Shown here: piece by piece, positions 17,317-27,950 of the stretch
How the letters are laid out: the number at the start of each line of letters is the position of its first letter
How positions within the stretch are numbered: the stretch's first letter is position 1
Assembly: GCF_017810075.1 (NCBI RefSeq)
Contig: NZ_JADNYK010000002.1
Location: 186,001-250,000 of the forward strand
DNA length: 64,000 nucleotides
Reading direction: 5' to 3'
Source: Pseudozobellia sp. WGM2
GTDB lineage: Bacteria; Bacteroidota; Bacteroidia; Flavobacteriales; Flavobacteriaceae
Program-made: the position numbers and the translations under genes
The notes under the pieces: generated by a model
What the model saw: only the letters and a program-made list of their open reading frames with translations
The model's database searches: none
Told to the model about the DNA's origin: nothing

Positions 17317-18897
17317 TTAACCTCTGTACTTGCTTGAAAGTTCTTTTGCTACACTGGTCAGGGTATCGATAACCTCATCGGTTAATTTACCTGCTTTTAA
17401 TGTATCTAGGGCACCTCTATGCTTAGCATTCAAGAACTCTAGGTAATCTCTTTCGAATTCTTTCACTTTCTCAACCGGCACATCTCTCAACAAGTTTTTA
17501 GAACCTGCATAAATAATGGCTACCTGATCCTCTACTGTGAATGGGTCATTTTGAGCTTGCTTCAAGATTTCAACGTTTCGACGTCCTTTCTCAATGACGT
17601 TCAAAGTAGCCGAATCTAAATCAGAACCGAACTTGGCGAACGCTTCCAATTCGCGGAACTGCGCTTGATCCAGTTTCAAAGTACCTGCTACTTTTTTCAT
17701 AGATTTAATCTGGGCATTACCCCCCACTCGAGATACGGAGATACCAACGTTAATCGCCGGACGAACACCTTGGTTGAAAAGATCCTGCTCTAAGAAAATC
17801 TGACCATCGGTAATTGAAATTACGTTAGTCGGAATATATGCGGAAACGTCACCTGCCTGTGTTTCGATAATAGGAAGAGCGGTCAATGAACCACCACCTT
17901 TTACCATGGGCTTTAATACCTCTGGCAAATCGTTCATACTTTGAGCAATCTTATCATCATTGATAACTTTTGCTGCACGCTCCAACAATCTCGAATGCAA
18001 GAAGAAAACGTCGCCAGGATATGCTTCACGCCCCGGTGGTCTTCTCAAAAGAAGGGAAACCTCACGGTATGCAACAGCTTGTTTGGAAAGGTCATCATAA
18101 ATAATCAATGCAGGGCGGCCTGTATCACGAAAATACTCACCGATAGACGCACCTGCAAAAGGAGCATATACCTGCATTGGCGCAGGATCGGAAGCATTAG
18201 CGGCTACAATTGTCGTATAAGCCAGTGCACCTTTATCTTCTAAGGTCTGGGCAATTGCCGCAACCGTAGAAGCTTTTTGGCCAATAGCAACATAAATACA
18301 GTATACCGGCTCACCGGCATCGTAAAATTCTTTTTGGTTTAAGATGGTATCGATACAAACAGTAGTCTTACCTGTTTGACGGTCACCAATTACCAACTCT
18401 CTTTGTCCACGACCCACAGGAATCATAGCGTCGATCGCTTTGATTCCAGATTGCATCGGTTCGGTTACCGGCTCTCTATAAATAACACCAGGTGCTTTAC
18501 GCTCTAATGGCATTTCGTAAGTATCGCCAGCAATCGGGCCTTTTCCATCGATAGGGGTTCCCAAAGTATCAACAACACGACCTACAATACCCTCACCAAC
18601 TTTTATAGAGGCGATTCTTTGCGTACGTTTAACGGTGGCACCTTCACGAACTTCTTTTGATGGGCCTAAAAGAACCACACCCACGTTATCTTCTTCAAGG
18701 TTCAAAACGATACCTTCGAGACCACCATCAAACTCCACCAATTCTCCATACTGGGCATTGGATAGTCCGTATACACGGGCGATACCATCACCTACCTGTA
18801 ATACGGTTCCCACTTCATCTAAAGTAGCGGTAGCTTCAAATCCTGATAATTGTTTCTTTAAAATTGCTGATACTTCAGCGGCTTTTACTCCTGCCAT
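17317..18897 (-). CDS. atpA: F1F0 ATP synthase subunit alpha
   Basis: A 526-aa non-catalytic head subunit. Features: N-terminal beta-barrel ([20 protein letters not shown]), the P-loop [14 protein letters not shown], and the alpha-specific segments [20 protein letters not shown] and [20 protein letters not shown]. The length is slightly above the usual ~505-515. It lies 63 bp downstream of atpH and 67 bp upstream of atpG. All expected motifs are present. Confidence 0.98.
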   Translation of the reverse strand: MAGVKAAEVSAILKKQLSGFEATATLDEVGTVLQVGDGIARVYGLSNAQYGELVEFDGGLEGIVLNLEEDNVGVVLLGPSKEVREGATVKRTQRIASIKVGEGIVGRVVDTLGTPIDGKGPIAGDTYEMPLERKAPGVIYREPVTEPMQSGIKAIDAMIPVGRGQRELVIGDRQTGKTTVCIDTILNQKEFYDAGEPVYCIYVAIGQKASTVAAIAQTLEDKGALAYTTIVAANASDPAPMQVYAPFAGASIGEYFRDTGRPALIIYDDLSKQAVAYREVSLLLRRPPGREAYPGDVFFLHSRLLERAAKVINDDKIAQSMNDLPEVLKPMVKGGGSLTALPIIETQAGDVSAYIPTNVISITDGQIFLEQDLFNQGVRPAINVGISVSRVGGNAQIKSMKKVAGTLKLDQAQFRELEAFAKFGSDLDSATLNVIEKGRRNVEILKQAQNDPFTVEDQVAIIYAGSKNLLRDVPVEKVKEFERDYLEFLNAKHRGALDTLKAGKLTDEVIDTLTSVAKELSSKYRG

Positions 18898-18960
18898 TTG
18901 TTCAAACGTTAGACTTTAGACAGTGACCGTTTTTCGCTACGCCCAGTGTCTTAGTTGTTA

Positions 18961-19500
18961 TTATAGACTATTCGTAAATTCTCTTTTCAAATTGTTGAGC
19001 TTGTTCGCTATGCTCGCATCATACTGCAAATCACCAACTCTCAACACAAATCCGCCAATGATACTTTCATCGACATTATTCTTTATGGTAACTTCGTTAC
19101 CGGTCAATTGTGCAACCTGTTTTAGAACTTTCTTTTCTAATTCGGGCGTCAACGGAACGGCCGTGGTTACTTGGGCTACACCTTCACCTTTCAAATCTTC
19201 ATGAAGTATAATGTACTTTAAAGCTACTTCATTCAAAAGTGCAATTCGTTTGTTAGATGCCAAAGTATCGATTAAACCGATTGTGATTTCACTGCTGCCC
19301 TTGAAAATAGCTTTCAACGCCTCTTTCTTCGCTTCCCCTTCAATAATAGGACTTTGAAGCATATTGCGCAGCTCTTTACTCTCAGAAACCGTAGCTACGA
19401 TCGAACGCATATCTTCCTCAACGGCACTTGCCACTTTCTTTTCGACCGCAAGGTCTAAAACGGCTTTAGCATAACGTATGGCTGCTCTAGAATCGCTCAT
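18961..19500 (-). CDS. atpH: F1F0 ATP synthase subunit delta
   Basis: A 179-aa peripheral-stalk subunit joining the b stalk to the top of F1. Family features are the N-terminal AAIRYAKAVLDLAVEKK and the C-terminal VTTAVPLTPELEKKVLKQVA with DESIIGGFVLRVGDLQYDAS. It sits between atpF (44 bp) and atpA (63 bp), the canonical place. Confidence 0.96.
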   Translation of the reverse strand: MSDSRAAIRYAKAVLDLAVEKKVASAVEEDMRSIVATVSESKELRNMLQSPIIEGEAKKEALKAIFKGSSEITIGLIDTLASNKRIALLNEVALKYIILHEDLKGEGVAQVTTAVPLTPELEKKVLKQVAQLTGNEVTIKNNVDESIIGGFVLRVGDLQYDASIANKLNNLKREFTNSL

Positions 19501-19544
19501 TTTTTGTTCTTATTAGGAAGTCGAAACTTCAACTTTCTATTCTA

Positions 19545-20045
19545 TTAATTCAATTTAACATCACCCAACATACTATCAACAAGCTTAAGCTGCTGCTCTT
19601 TATTGGACAATTGTTCTTTCAATACTTTTTCCGCAATCTCGATGGATAGCTCGGCAACTTGATTCTTGATCTCGGCAACAGCTGCCTTCTTTTCGCTTTC
19701 GATGGCGGCCTGCGCCTGCTTCAACATTTTATCTCCTTCAACTTTTGCCTGCTCTTTAGAGTCGGCAATCATTTTGTCTTTAATCTCGCGCGCTTCTTTT
19801 AGCATGGTCTCGCGTTCGGCACGTGCTTCTTTCAACAACTTGTCGTTATCGGCTTGAAGGTTTTGCATTTCTTTACGCGCCTTTTCAGCAGCTTCCAAAG
19901 CACCTTGAATACCTTCTTCTCGTTCATTCAATGAAGTTAAGATGGGTTTCCAAGCGAATTTTACCAAAAGAAAAATAAGACCTAATAAAAGAATGGTCTG
20001 TACAACGAACAAACCTGGCGAAAAATCATTTACTAAAGTTTCCAT
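19545..20045 (-). CDS. atpF: F1F0 ATP synthase subunit b
   Basis: A 166-aa stator subunit starting at METLVNDFSPGL (ATG at 20045; codons upstream of it are not family-like). It has one N-terminal membrane helix (FVVQTILLLGLIFLLVKFAW) followed by a long charged coiled coil (EEGIQGALEAAEKARKEMQN onwards) that dimerises and reaches delta. It is placed between the c and delta genes. Confidence 0.96.
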   Translation of the reverse strand: METLVNDFSPGLFVVQTILLLGLIFLLVKFAWKPILTSLNEREEGIQGALEAAEKARKEMQNLQADNDKLLKEARAERETMLKEAREIKDKMIADSKEQAKVEGDKMLKQAQAAIESEKKAAVAEIKNQVAELSIEIAEKVLKEQLSNKEQQLKLVDSMLGDVKLN

Positions 20046-20131
20046 ATATAATATCTTAAAATGCTGAAAATGAATTAAAGCATTTCCTGCAACCAACCGT
20101 TACAGGAAAATGCCTTTAGGTTTTGCTGTTC

Positions 20132-20338
<207 letters not shown>

Positions 20339-20358
20339 TTAAATAAAAAAACTCAATT

Positions 20359-21543
20359 CTAGATGAAATTCTCGCGCACATCTTCTGCGTCGGAAACTTC
20401 ATGCCCATGGGTATCGTGCTCATGGTCATGGTCATGCTCGGCAACGGCCATACCAATGAAAAGTGCTGATAACATGGTGAAAATATAGGCCTGTAAAAAG
20501 GCGACCAAGACCTCGATAAGGGTAATAAAAAATGATAAAACCAATGAAAGGCCTGTCGCCCCGGCAACCCCTAAACTATTTTTTAAAGTGAACATGATGG
20601 CAATCAAACTCATCACCACAATGTGGCCCGCAGAAATATTGGCGAACAATCGAACCAATAGCGAAAACGGCTTGATCAAAAATGCACCTGCCAATTCTAT
20701 GATTGCCAAAACAGGGCGAATCAACACCGGCACACCAGGCATCCACAGCATGTGCATATAATAATCTTTGTTTCCACTAAATGTATATATAACCAGAGTG
20801 AATATGGCCAAGGCCGCAGTAACCGCTAACTGGCCAGTAACGTTGAAACCTAACGGAGTCAAACCTAACAAGTTCAAAATCCATATAAAGAAAAATACGG
20901 TCAACAAGTAACCTGTGAACTTTCTGTATTTTTTTTCTCCGATATTCGGCTTAGCAATTTCATCTCTAACATAAATAACCAATGGCTCTAGAACACGACC
21001 AAAACCAGATGGTACTTTTTTGGTCTTGTACTGCCTGGCCAAGCTTGAAAATGCCCAAAGCATTAAAAGACCTACCAATAGAATACCTAAAACACTTTTA
21101 GTAATAGAAAAATCTAACATCTTCGAAGCATTGGTCGCATGATGGGCCTCATCAAACTTAACTTCGCTAGCACCCGCTTCCAATTCATATATTTTGCCGT
21201 GTAGCTTCACAAAACTAGAGCCGCCCTTTTCTACAATGACCTCACCTGAATCATCATGGTGAAATTCAGAAGACATAAAAGTGACCAGACCGTTACTTGA
21301 CCACAAGATCACCGGCAATGGAAAACCAACATGCTTACGTTCACCTGAATCTGCCGTGTAAGAGAACAAGTGAAAATCGTGGGCGTCTTTAATATGGTGC
21401 TGTATATATGCGTCAATCTCTTCTTTGGTGCTAACGGCACCTTCTGCCTTATCGTCTGATTCTGAAGACGCAAAACCTTGGAGTGAAAAGCAAAGTGTAA
21501 AAAGTAGTAATAGAGTTCCGACCGATCTTGATACTTCCTTCAT
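20359..21543 (-). CDS. atpB: F1F0 ATP synthase subunit a
   Basis: A 394-aa proton-channel subunit. The first ~140 residues form an exported-looking extension with an N-terminal signal-like helix (VGTLLLLFTLCFSLQGFAS) and a beta-rich domain (GFPLPVILWSSNGLVTFMSS), typical of Bacteroidota. The channel part includes MPGVPVLIRPVLAIIELAGA and IRLFANISAGHIV-like LVRLFANISAGHIVVMSLIA with the essential Arg in helix 4. It ends in a His-rich tail (HDHDHEHDTHGHE). The His-rich end could bind metal; this is not established. Confidence 0.95.
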   Translation of the reverse strand: MKEVSRSVGTLLLLFTLCFSLQGFASSESDDKAEGAVSTKEEIDAYIQHHIKDAHDFHLFSYTADSGERKHVGFPLPVILWSSNGLVTFMSSEFHHDDSGEVIVEKGGSSFVKLHGKIYELEAGASEVKFDEAHHATNASKMLDFSITKSVLGILLVGLLMLWAFSSLARQYKTKKVPSGFGRVLEPLVIYVRDEIAKPNIGEKKYRKFTGYLLTVFFFIWILNLLGLTPLGFNVTGQLAVTAALAIFTLVIYTFSGNKDYYMHMLWMPGVPVLIRPVLAIIELAGAFLIKPFSLLVRLFANISAGHIVVMSLIAIMFTLKNSLGVAGATGLSLVLSFFITLIEVLVAFLQAYIFTMLSALFIGMAVAEHDHDHEHDTHGHEVSDAEDVRENFI

Positions 21544-21633
21544 TAGTTCTTTATCATAAAATTAAGCTCCTAAAATTTGGCGCAAAAGTAGTTATTCTTT
21601 GATTAATTCAAACCATTTTTAGCACAGAAAATT

Positions 21634-22032
21634 CTATGATTCTTTACTGCGCAGTGTTTTTATAACAAAAACCACTTCCAATATTAGAAAAATGGCAATA
21701 GGAACAAGAAGTGAAGCCCTGTGAAAACGCGATATGGTCTGATCTCCCATCAGTTGCGGATAAAAAATCATGGTAAAGACCATAATTTTGAACACCAATA
21801 GACCCATATAAATAAAACCCAGTTGCGGAAAAACAGAATTAATTCGTGCCAATAGATTAAAGACAATTATCACCGACAAAGAGAAAATACCATGAAAAAG
21901 ATATGTATTTCTCAATAACCAAATGAAGGTTTCATCTTCGCCATTCAAAAGAAAGTTATGTAGAAAATAAGAAGTCGTGCCCACTAAAGTGAACACGACT
22001 ATATATAATAGTACTGTTTTTAACAATGCCAT
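21634..22032 (-). CDS. DUF6168-like membrane protein of the ATP synthase locus
   Basis: A 132-aa protein with four hydrophobic helices (LLYIVVFTLVGTTSYFLHNF, FSLSVIIVFNLLARI, LGFIYMGLLVFKIMVFTMIF, LLVPIAIFLILEVVFVIK). Its position next to the AtpZ/I-like gene and upstream of atpB matches the small membrane protein annotated DUF6168 in flavobacteria, by recollection. It may take the place of AtpI's partner in c-ring assembly or ion import; this is inference. Confidence 0.72.
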   Translation of the reverse strand: MALLKTVLLYIVVFTLVGTTSYFLHNFLLNGEDETFIWLLRNTYLFHGIFSLSVIIVFNLLARINSVFPQLGFIYMGLLVFKIMVFTMIFYPQLMGDQTISRFHRASLLVPIAIFLILEVVFVIKTLRSKES

Positions 22033-22257
22033 CTATTTATTCAAATTCATTACCTTTTTTATGACCAGATACATCGACAAAAATACGGCAATTAGCGTTA
22101 CCGTATCTTCGAAATAGGTTTTTTCGAACTTGACATCTAACCATGCGCCCAAAAGATTGCCCAAGTAAATAGTGGCCCCCATTTGAATGGCAATACCCGA
22201 TAGGCTTGCCGCATTGCGAATTAGGCGCGAGTTATCACGAGGCTTTTGCTGGCTCAT
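22033..22257 (-). CDS. AtpZ/AtpI family protein
   Basis: A 74-aa two-helix membrane protein (AASLSGIAIQMGATIYLGNLL and VTLIAVFLSMYLVIKKV) with the typical ...GAWLD... turn of AtpI/AtpZ proteins, which precede ATP synthase genes and help c-ring assembly or magnesium uptake. I chose the ATG at 22257 (MSQQKPRD). It overlaps the end of the bactofilin gene by 23 bp and its stop abuts the next gene without a spacer, indicating translational coupling. Confidence 0.85.
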   Translation of the reverse strand: MSQQKPRDNSRLIRNAASLSGIAIQMGATIYLGNLLGAWLDVKFEKTYFEDTVTLIAVFLSMYLVIKKVMNLNK

Positions 22258-22690
22258 TTGCAGAAGAAGCACTGCTGCCTAGTGTTGATTTATTAAAACT
22301 GTTTGAAGAGCCTGCGCTAGAGGCGCCGCCTTTACCTTTCATCGTACAAGAAGCATTAAAAGTGGCCCCTGGCTCTACAGCCAATTTGGTCACAGAAACC
22401 GTGCCTTCGATTACTGCTGAAGATTTTAGAGACAACAAGTCAGATACCAAAAGCTCACCATTAAAACTTCCTTCAATATCTGCATTTACACATTCAACTT
22501 TGCCGTGAATGTAGCCATCTTTACCGATGACAACTTTACCGGTAGTCTTTACATTACCGTCTAATTTTCCATCGATTCTAAAGTCAGCTTCAGAAATGAT
22601 ATCACCTTTAATTTTTGTATGCTTTGATATTCTGTTCGGTTGTGCGCCAATTTCGTTCATAGTTCTAGGTTTTTTGTTATCGGAAAACAT
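22235..22690 (-). CDS. Bactofilin (polymer-forming cytoskeletal protein)
   Basis: A 151-aa protein with the repeat-rich right-handed beta-helix of bactofilins: HTKIKGDIISEADFRIDG, LDGNVKTTGKVVIGKDGYI, HGKVECVNADIEGSFNGELL and ESTVSV-like VIEGTVSVTKLAV. The C-terminal ~35 residues are Ser/Ala/Gly-rich and disordered. Bactofilins polymerise without nucleotide and act in cell shape or envelope positioning. It lies 3 bp after porW and overlaps the AtpZ-like gene. Confidence 0.92.
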   Translation of the reverse strand: MFSDNKKPRTMNEIGAQPNRISKHTKIKGDIISEADFRIDGKLDGNVKTTGKVVIGKDGYIHGKVECVNADIEGSFNGELLVSDLLSLKSSAVIEGTVSVTKLAVEPGATFNASCTMKGKGGASSAGSSNSFNKSTLGSSASSANEPAKAS

Positions 22691-22693
22691 TTT

Positions 22694-25249
22694 TTATGGT
22701 TTTGGGGTTAAAATTTGATTTTTATAGTCTTGTAGGTTTTTGTGCACTTGCACAATCTTGTAGTTGTCAGATAAAATTACAAAATTCTCATTGTCAATAA
22801 GGTAATCCTTGTTAAATTTTATAAGCTCGGCAAAGCCCAAAGCATAATCTTTAGATTTGAAACCGTGTACAACGACAAACTGCTCTTCTAATGTATAGAT
22901 GTCTTTAGATACTATATTTTTATAGCGTAAGTCTTTAATTGCCTCTTCGAGCTCTTTCATTACGCGCAATGCAATTTGGTCGTTGCTTCTTCTAAATGGG
23001 AAAACAACTTTCCAATTGTTGGTTCCCGTTGAGCCCTGCTCGGGTGAAAATTCGGTCACGGCAAGTTTCGGCAATTGTTCGGAAACAATCATTTCGGCCT
23101 TCTTGCCCTCGGGTGTATTCGGATAGGTGAGGGCCACATAGTTCAACGATTCTTCAAAGGGTTCGAAACCGTTCAAACGGCCAATGGCATTTGCCTTTAG
23201 CATTTCTAGTTTTGGAACGATAGGGTCGCCCGTAAATTTTTCGATGTTTTCTTCGGCCCCAGTAATCGTACGCAGAAACTGTTGTTGCTGATACATTCTA
23301 AAAAGTGTTGCATAGCGTGCCTCAGGACTGTCGGCATCGTCTTCAAGAACAGCTCTTGGGTTAAGAATGATTTCCGCGTAGCGGGAATCGCCATGATTTT
23401 TGAGAATATCGGCTTTCATCGAAGCCAACAATGGGCTACCTTCTTCTTCATAGATTTTATACAGATTGTATTTTGAAGGAAGCACTAGCCGTTCTTCAGG
23501 ATTGGAGGCCAATACATCTTCTAGCTTTTCTGCGGCCAACATATTTTCCTTGAATTTTTCTTTATAGATCAGGCCTAACTGGTAATTGGCAAAGTTGCGC
23601 TCGGTTTGCAAACTATCTATAAAACCTTCATCCGTCGGAATTTTATCTAAATAAAAATCAAGGGACATTTTATCATCAACGCCGGCATCTGACCCCTCGG
23701 TCGCGCTGGCGGCAACAGCATCTCCGGTAGCCTCCGATGGAAGCGCCCTGCTCTTATCGCTCCAGCGCCAGTTGTCGGCCAATTCTCTTTTACCCCAACG
23801 TTGGGTAAAATCGTTTTTACCGTAACCAAGGCTGGTCACATTATAGAAATAGAACTTGCCTTTATTTTCTTTTCCCCCTTTGCTCTGGGCAAATTGGGCG
23901 AAACCGGCATTTTGTCTTTTTTCCTCTTTTTTGGCCGCTGCTTCTTCCGCTGCCTTCAATGTATTGATATGGTCTTCAAAAAAGGCAATCTGCTTTTCTT
24001 TGGGCAATTGATATAAGGTAATTACACTATCTGCGTGTTGAACGATGTCTTCGTACTTAACAACATCTTCGAGGTTATCTAGCTTCTTTTTGGTCGACCT
24101 GAATTTTTTGGTGTTCTCTTTCAGATTGGGAAGTACGCTATCGTAATACGCCCCTGCCAATTTATATTCATTTCGGTCAAAATTATAGACCGCAAGATTT
24201 TCGTAGTTAAGGGCGTTCAGCTTAGGCTCGTTTTGAGTAGCCCGTAGTGATTTGTTAAAATACGCTAAAGCCACACTATCGTTTTCTTGCTGAAGGTGAA
24301 ATTCAGCGATCTGACGAAAAATGATGTTCAAAAATGGCCTGTTCTCACGATTCTCTTCCAAATCTGTGAGGTACTCGAACATTTCTTCTTTATTCGCTTC
24401 GGTAACCTCTGTATTTTTTATTTTCTCGACCTCAGCATTGATCATATAGACCCGTGGTGATTTTCGGTTGAGATCGATTACTTTGTCAAACGCATAATTG
24501 GCACTGTCTTTATGCCCCATTTGATTAAAGAGTTGCCCTATGATGTAATAGTAGCGTCCCTTTTCAGGGTTTTTCTTGGTGTAATAGGAAGCAATTTTAA
24601 GTTGTTGTACCGCAGTATCTCTTACCCCTAGATTAATATAGGCTTGGGCCATCATGGCCCGGGCATCGGCATACTCTTGCTCTTTAAGGTCTTCATACTT
24701 CATTAACCACTTTAGGTTTTTAATGGCCAACTCCTCGTTTTCTAACCTAATATTTACTTTTTCCCGCCAAATACGTGCCTCGGCCAATTTGTCGCTGTAT
24801 TCGTATTTGTTGATAATGTAATTAAAGGCTTCTAGAGCGGGAATATATCGCTGATCAAAATATCTCGCTTTGCCCAAGAGTAGAAAGGCTTCATCGGTTT
24901 GAGGATTGCGCTCCTCGTCCCGAATATCCATACTATGTTTTTGTATGGCCTTTGTTGCCTTTTCTTCGGCAATTATAAAATTGGGATTGTTATCTTCTGA
25001 ATCTAGTTTAATTTCTTCGGTTACCTCAAGACGTTCTACCGGTAGTAGTTCCCAGTAATCATCTTTATAGGTGTTGTTCAATTCTTCACGGCCTTCTTCA
25101 AAAGCGATATTGCCGTTATACAAAGTGTTGTACTTCGTATTCAGGGCATGCCAGTTTCGATTGACGAACGTGTCTTTTTTGGTAGAACATGCACTTAGAA
25201 CGATGCCCCCCAGAACCGAAATTAGAACCAGTTTATTATGTAGTTTCAA
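22694..25249 (-). CDS. porW: PorW/SprE-type TPR lipoprotein of type IX secretion and gliding
   Basis: An 851-aa lipoprotein (signal VLISVLGGIVLSACSTKKDT, Cys21). The family start FVNRNWHALNTKYNTLYNG is followed by tetratricopeptide-type repeats over most of the length (DEAFLLLGKARYFDQRYIPA, YADARAMMAQAYINLGVRD, YYIIGQLFNQMGHKDSANYA). A SPOR-like beta/alpha segment lies near the C-terminus (KDIYTLEEQFVVVHGFKSKD). SprE/PorW is required for type IX protein secretion and gliding in flavobacteria and links PorN with other parts, acting in the periplasm at the outer membrane. It is directly upstream of the bactofilin gene. Confidence 0.9.
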   Translation of the reverse strand: MKLHNKLVLISVLGGIVLSACSTKKDTFVNRNWHALNTKYNTLYNGNIAFEEGREELNNTYKDDYWELLPVERLEVTEEIKLDSEDNNPNFIIAEEKATKAIQKHSMDIRDEERNPQTDEAFLLLGKARYFDQRYIPALEAFNYIINKYEYSDKLAEARIWREKVNIRLENEELAIKNLKWLMKYEDLKEQEYADARAMMAQAYINLGVRDTAVQQLKIASYYTKKNPEKGRYYYIIGQLFNQMGHKDSANYAFDKVIDLNRKSPRVYMINAEVEKIKNTEVTEANKEEMFEYLTDLEENRENRPFLNIIFRQIAEFHLQQENDSVALAYFNKSLRATQNEPKLNALNYENLAVYNFDRNEYKLAGAYYDSVLPNLKENTKKFRSTKKKLDNLEDVVKYEDIVQHADSVITLYQLPKEKQIAFFEDHINTLKAAEEAAAKKEEKRQNAGFAQFAQSKGGKENKGKFYFYNVTSLGYGKNDFTQRWGKRELADNWRWSDKSRALPSEATGDAVAASATEGSDAGVDDKMSLDFYLDKIPTDEGFIDSLQTERNFANYQLGLIYKEKFKENMLAAEKLEDVLASNPEERLVLPSKYNLYKIYEEEGSPLLASMKADILKNHGDSRYAEIILNPRAVLEDDADSPEARYATLFRMYQQQQFLRTITGAEENIEKFTGDPIVPKLEMLKANAIGRLNGFEPFEESLNYVALTYPNTPEGKKAEMIVSEQLPKLAVTEFSPEQGSTGTNNWKVVFPFRRSNDQIALRVMKELEEAIKDLRYKNIVSKDIYTLEEQFVVVHGFKSKDYALGFAELIKFNKDYLIDNENFVILSDNYKIVQVHKNLQDYKNQILTPKP

Positions 25250-25673
25250 AATTGTAAATCTGTGTACGTAACTCTAACTGAAAAAGAACCGGATTATTAT
25301 GTATTTCATCGATAAAATATTAATTAGCCGTCTCTGAAAAACAAGCTTCCGTGCTAAATAATGCTAGTATCTCTATACAAACTCAGTTTTAAAGAAAAAG
25401 AAAGTTGAAAGGGTCATTTAACTATGAGTTTTAGAAAAAGAGAAACAATCTGTATCTACAATTTACAAACTATATGGTCTGTAAATAAAAAAACTGAATC
25501 TCAAACTTGAGCCAACGGAACGTTCACGGGTATTATCTGCCCCATGTCGACAACTATATGATTCAAAAACGAATGGAAAAAACTAAAACCAACTCATTGG
25601 TCAGTTTTGGTATTTCAGTGCAATTAAGGCGTGGTTTCATTTCAAAACCCTTGAAGCACAGTTTTTTTGCTAT
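25250..25673. other. 424-bp intergenic stretch, nothing firm
   Basis: It lies between the start of porW and the end of the ABC-transporter operon. It has no coding-like frame. An imperfect hairpin at 25579-25608 (AAAACT..ACCAA / TTGGT.AGTTTT) lacks a clear T-run but could end the ABC operon. Confidence 0.35.
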
Positions 25674-26387
25674 TTAAGCTATGGTAGATGTCGATCCCGA
25701 GAAGAATTCTTCTAGTTCTTTCAAGGTTTTCGTAGAGGTTTCAATATCTTTTACAATTTCGCCCTTGTTCAAGACTACTATTCGTTCACATACCTCGGTA
25801 ACATGAATAAGGTCGTGACTAGAAACTAACACCGTAACACCCTGTTGCGCGGCCAAATCTTTAATAATACCTTTTAAGCGAATCTGGGTGGTAGGGTCAA
25901 GATTGGCAAATGGCTCGTCGAGTATCACTATTTCCGGATTACCAATAAACGAAGCCACGATCCCGGCCTTTTTCTGGTTTCCTTTCGACAGGTCTCTTAA
26001 ATATTTCTTTTGACCTAAAATTTCTCCATGAAAGAAATCTTCATAAGTAGAAAGTAAGGCATCGACATCAGCTTTGTTCTGACCCCGAAGTTCTCCAACA
26101 AAATAGAAATACTCTTCAGCGGTCAAATATCCTATTAAAAAAGATTCATCAATAAAGGAAGAGGTAAAGGTTTTCCAAGCTTCGCTTTGATCTACTCTAA
26201 TCTCATTGCTAATAATATGCCCGGTAGTCGGTTGAATCAAATCTAACAAGAGGCTAAAAAATGTGGTCTTACCGGCGCCGTTGTTGCCCACTAGCCCAAA
26301 ACTTTGTCCTTTAGGTATTTCTAAACTTTCAAGGTTCAAAACTATTTGTCCACTATAGTTTTTAGTTAGGTTTTGTACTGAAATCAT
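25674..26387 (-). CDS. ABC transporter ATP-binding protein
   Basis: A 237-aa cytoplasmic ATPase started at MISVQNLTKNYSG (ATG at 26387). Walker A is GNNGAGKTTFF, the signature loop LSKGNQKKAGIV, Walker B EIVILDEPFANLD, and the switch His is in VSSHDLIH. It is the partner of the DUF5687 permease 37 bp upstream. This ATPase-DUF5687 pair is common in Bacteroidota; the substrate is unknown. The operon is under a PadR regulator. Confidence 0.93.
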   Translation of the reverse strand: MISVQNLTKNYSGQIVLNLESLEIPKGQSFGLVGNNGAGKTTFFSLLLDLIQPTTGHIISNEIRVDQSEAWKTFTSSFIDESFLIGYLTAEEYFYFVGELRGQNKADVDALLSTYEDFFHGEILGQKKYLRDLSKGNQKKAGIVASFIGNPEIVILDEPFANLDPTTQIRLKGIIKDLAAQQGVTVLVSSHDLIHVTEVCERIVVLNKGEIVKDIETSTKTLKELEEFFSGSTSTIA

Positions 26388-26424
26388 GTGTTTATTTTTA
26401 AAAATGAAATAAGCTCGAATATTT

Positions 26425-27894
26425 TCAACTGTTCTTTTCTTTAAAACCGGCAATCATTCGATACTTTTTATTTCGATATAGTCGCGTAATCATATCGAGT
26501 AGGTTGTTTCTCAAAGCAAAACCCACAACGCCAAGAGCACTCAAGGTGATAATAGCCACTTGAAACGAGACCCAATAATTCAGCACCGTAAACAAAATCA
26601 TAGGTATACCAAAAAGAGGAATGCCCACCAAGAACTGCACCGCACTGACCCCTTGCATGTTGGCCACCGCACTTTTTCCTAGGTCGATACGTTTTTTGTT
26701 CATCGAGCCAAAAAAAAGAATTATAGGCACATTTACGCCTAGATTGTAAAGTGCACAACTAAAATTAATGGCCAAGGCCTCCCATCCAAAATAGACATAA
26801 GGTACAGATAATAAGAACATCACCACAATGCTCACATAAATAAGACCTGCCTTAGACTCTAAATAATTTCTGAGCGGAATGTTCTGAGACATCATCATAC
26901 TATAATACTCACTATCCCAAGCAGGTATGAACTGCCCAAAATTCATCAAGAAAATTCCAGTCATAAAAATCCCGACAAAAACGAGCATGGGCGAGGTAGA
27001 GCCGAAATCATCCATGGTGTAAAAAACCAATCCGTATAATATCATGGCCAATGATAAAAATACTTGCGTTTTTGTACGCTTGTTACGCCATATCAGCTTT
27101 AAATCTAACTGAAGAAAAGGTGCAATATGCCCTAAGCGACGGGTCCATTTCATATCGGAAGCAACCACTTGCTTGGTCTTCTTTTTTAAGGTGGTATCTA
27201 AAAAAATTCTATTTCTAAGATAGTTGTAATTGATGTAGTAGGTGCAGCCTACAAATAGTACTGTCAAGATTAACCAAACAGGGTTTTCATATAGCGTATA
27301 AAAGAGATTGCCTATGTGTTCCGTTATTGGGTAAATGTCGAATCGGTCTAAGGCATAGCAGCCCAACAAGAGAGCGCCAACAAGAATCAAGGCCTTGTCG
27401 TTCTTATTGATTATAAAATTAATGTAGTTTATGCTTAAGGTGATTGCCACTATCGACAGAAACCAAAGGGATACATTTAAAGCCGGATAACCTTTGGTTA
27501 AGAGTACGATACAGAAGGGCACAAAAAAGAATACACTCAATAAATTGTAAAAGGAAACCGTGGAGCGCGCAAGAACGTAGTGTGTTAAACTACTCTTTTT
27601 AATGGGGAGGCTCAAAAAGGGCTTGATATCCATAACTGGTAGTTTCTGCATAAAATACCTCAAAAAAAGCTCTGCGAGAATCCAATACACCAAGAACCGG
27701 TTAACCGAGACCAGTGGGTCTATATCTGGAAATACCTTTTGTAGCATGAAAAAAATACCGGCCCCGCCCATAGCTAATGAGGCTAGCATATATATCGCAA
27801 AGAAGCCCATTAAAATTTTCACTCCCAAGGTTTTTCCCAATGAAGAGGATCGAAAGAATGATTGCCACTGTAACTTGGTGAAGTGCTTGAACAT
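26425..27894 (-). CDS. DUF5687 family ABC permease
   Basis: A 489-aa membrane protein with about 12 hydrophobic helices, beginning FKHFTKLQWQSFFRSSSLGK, as in the DUF5687 family of ABC-2-like permeases. The long cytoplasmic loop between helices contains RRLGHIAPFLQLDLKLIWRN. It forms a transporter with the ATPase at 25674. It lies 56 bp after the second of two small membrane proteins. No substrate can be read from the sequence. Confidence 0.85.
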   Translation of the reverse strand: MFKHFTKLQWQSFFRSSSLGKTLGVKILMGFFAIYMLASLAMGGAGIFFMLQKVFPDIDPLVSVNRFLVYWILAELFLRYFMQKLPVMDIKPFLSLPIKKSSLTHYVLARSTVSFYNLLSVFFFVPFCIVLLTKGYPALNVSLWFLSIVAITLSINYINFIINKNDKALILVGALLLGCYALDRFDIYPITEHIGNLFYTLYENPVWLILTVLFVGCTYYINYNYLRNRIFLDTTLKKKTKQVVASDMKWTRRLGHIAPFLQLDLKLIWRNKRTKTQVFLSLAMILYGLVFYTMDDFGSTSPMLVFVGIFMTGIFLMNFGQFIPAWDSEYYSMMMSQNIPLRNYLESKAGLIYVSIVVMFLLSVPYVYFGWEALAINFSCALYNLGVNVPIILFFGSMNKKRIDLGKSAVANMQGVSAVQFLVGIPLFGIPMILFTVLNYWVSFQVAIITLSALGVVGFALRNNLLDMITRLYRNKKYRMIAGFKEKNS

Positions 27895-27950
27895 AGAATC
27901 AGGGTTTCAAGTTTTATGCATGGGTGTAAGAAAAGGAAGAAATGTTACAG

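Noticed and set aside
25579-25608. Hairpin in the 424-bp gap upstream of porW
   Set aside because: Imperfect stem without a following T-run; not strong enough to call a terminator.
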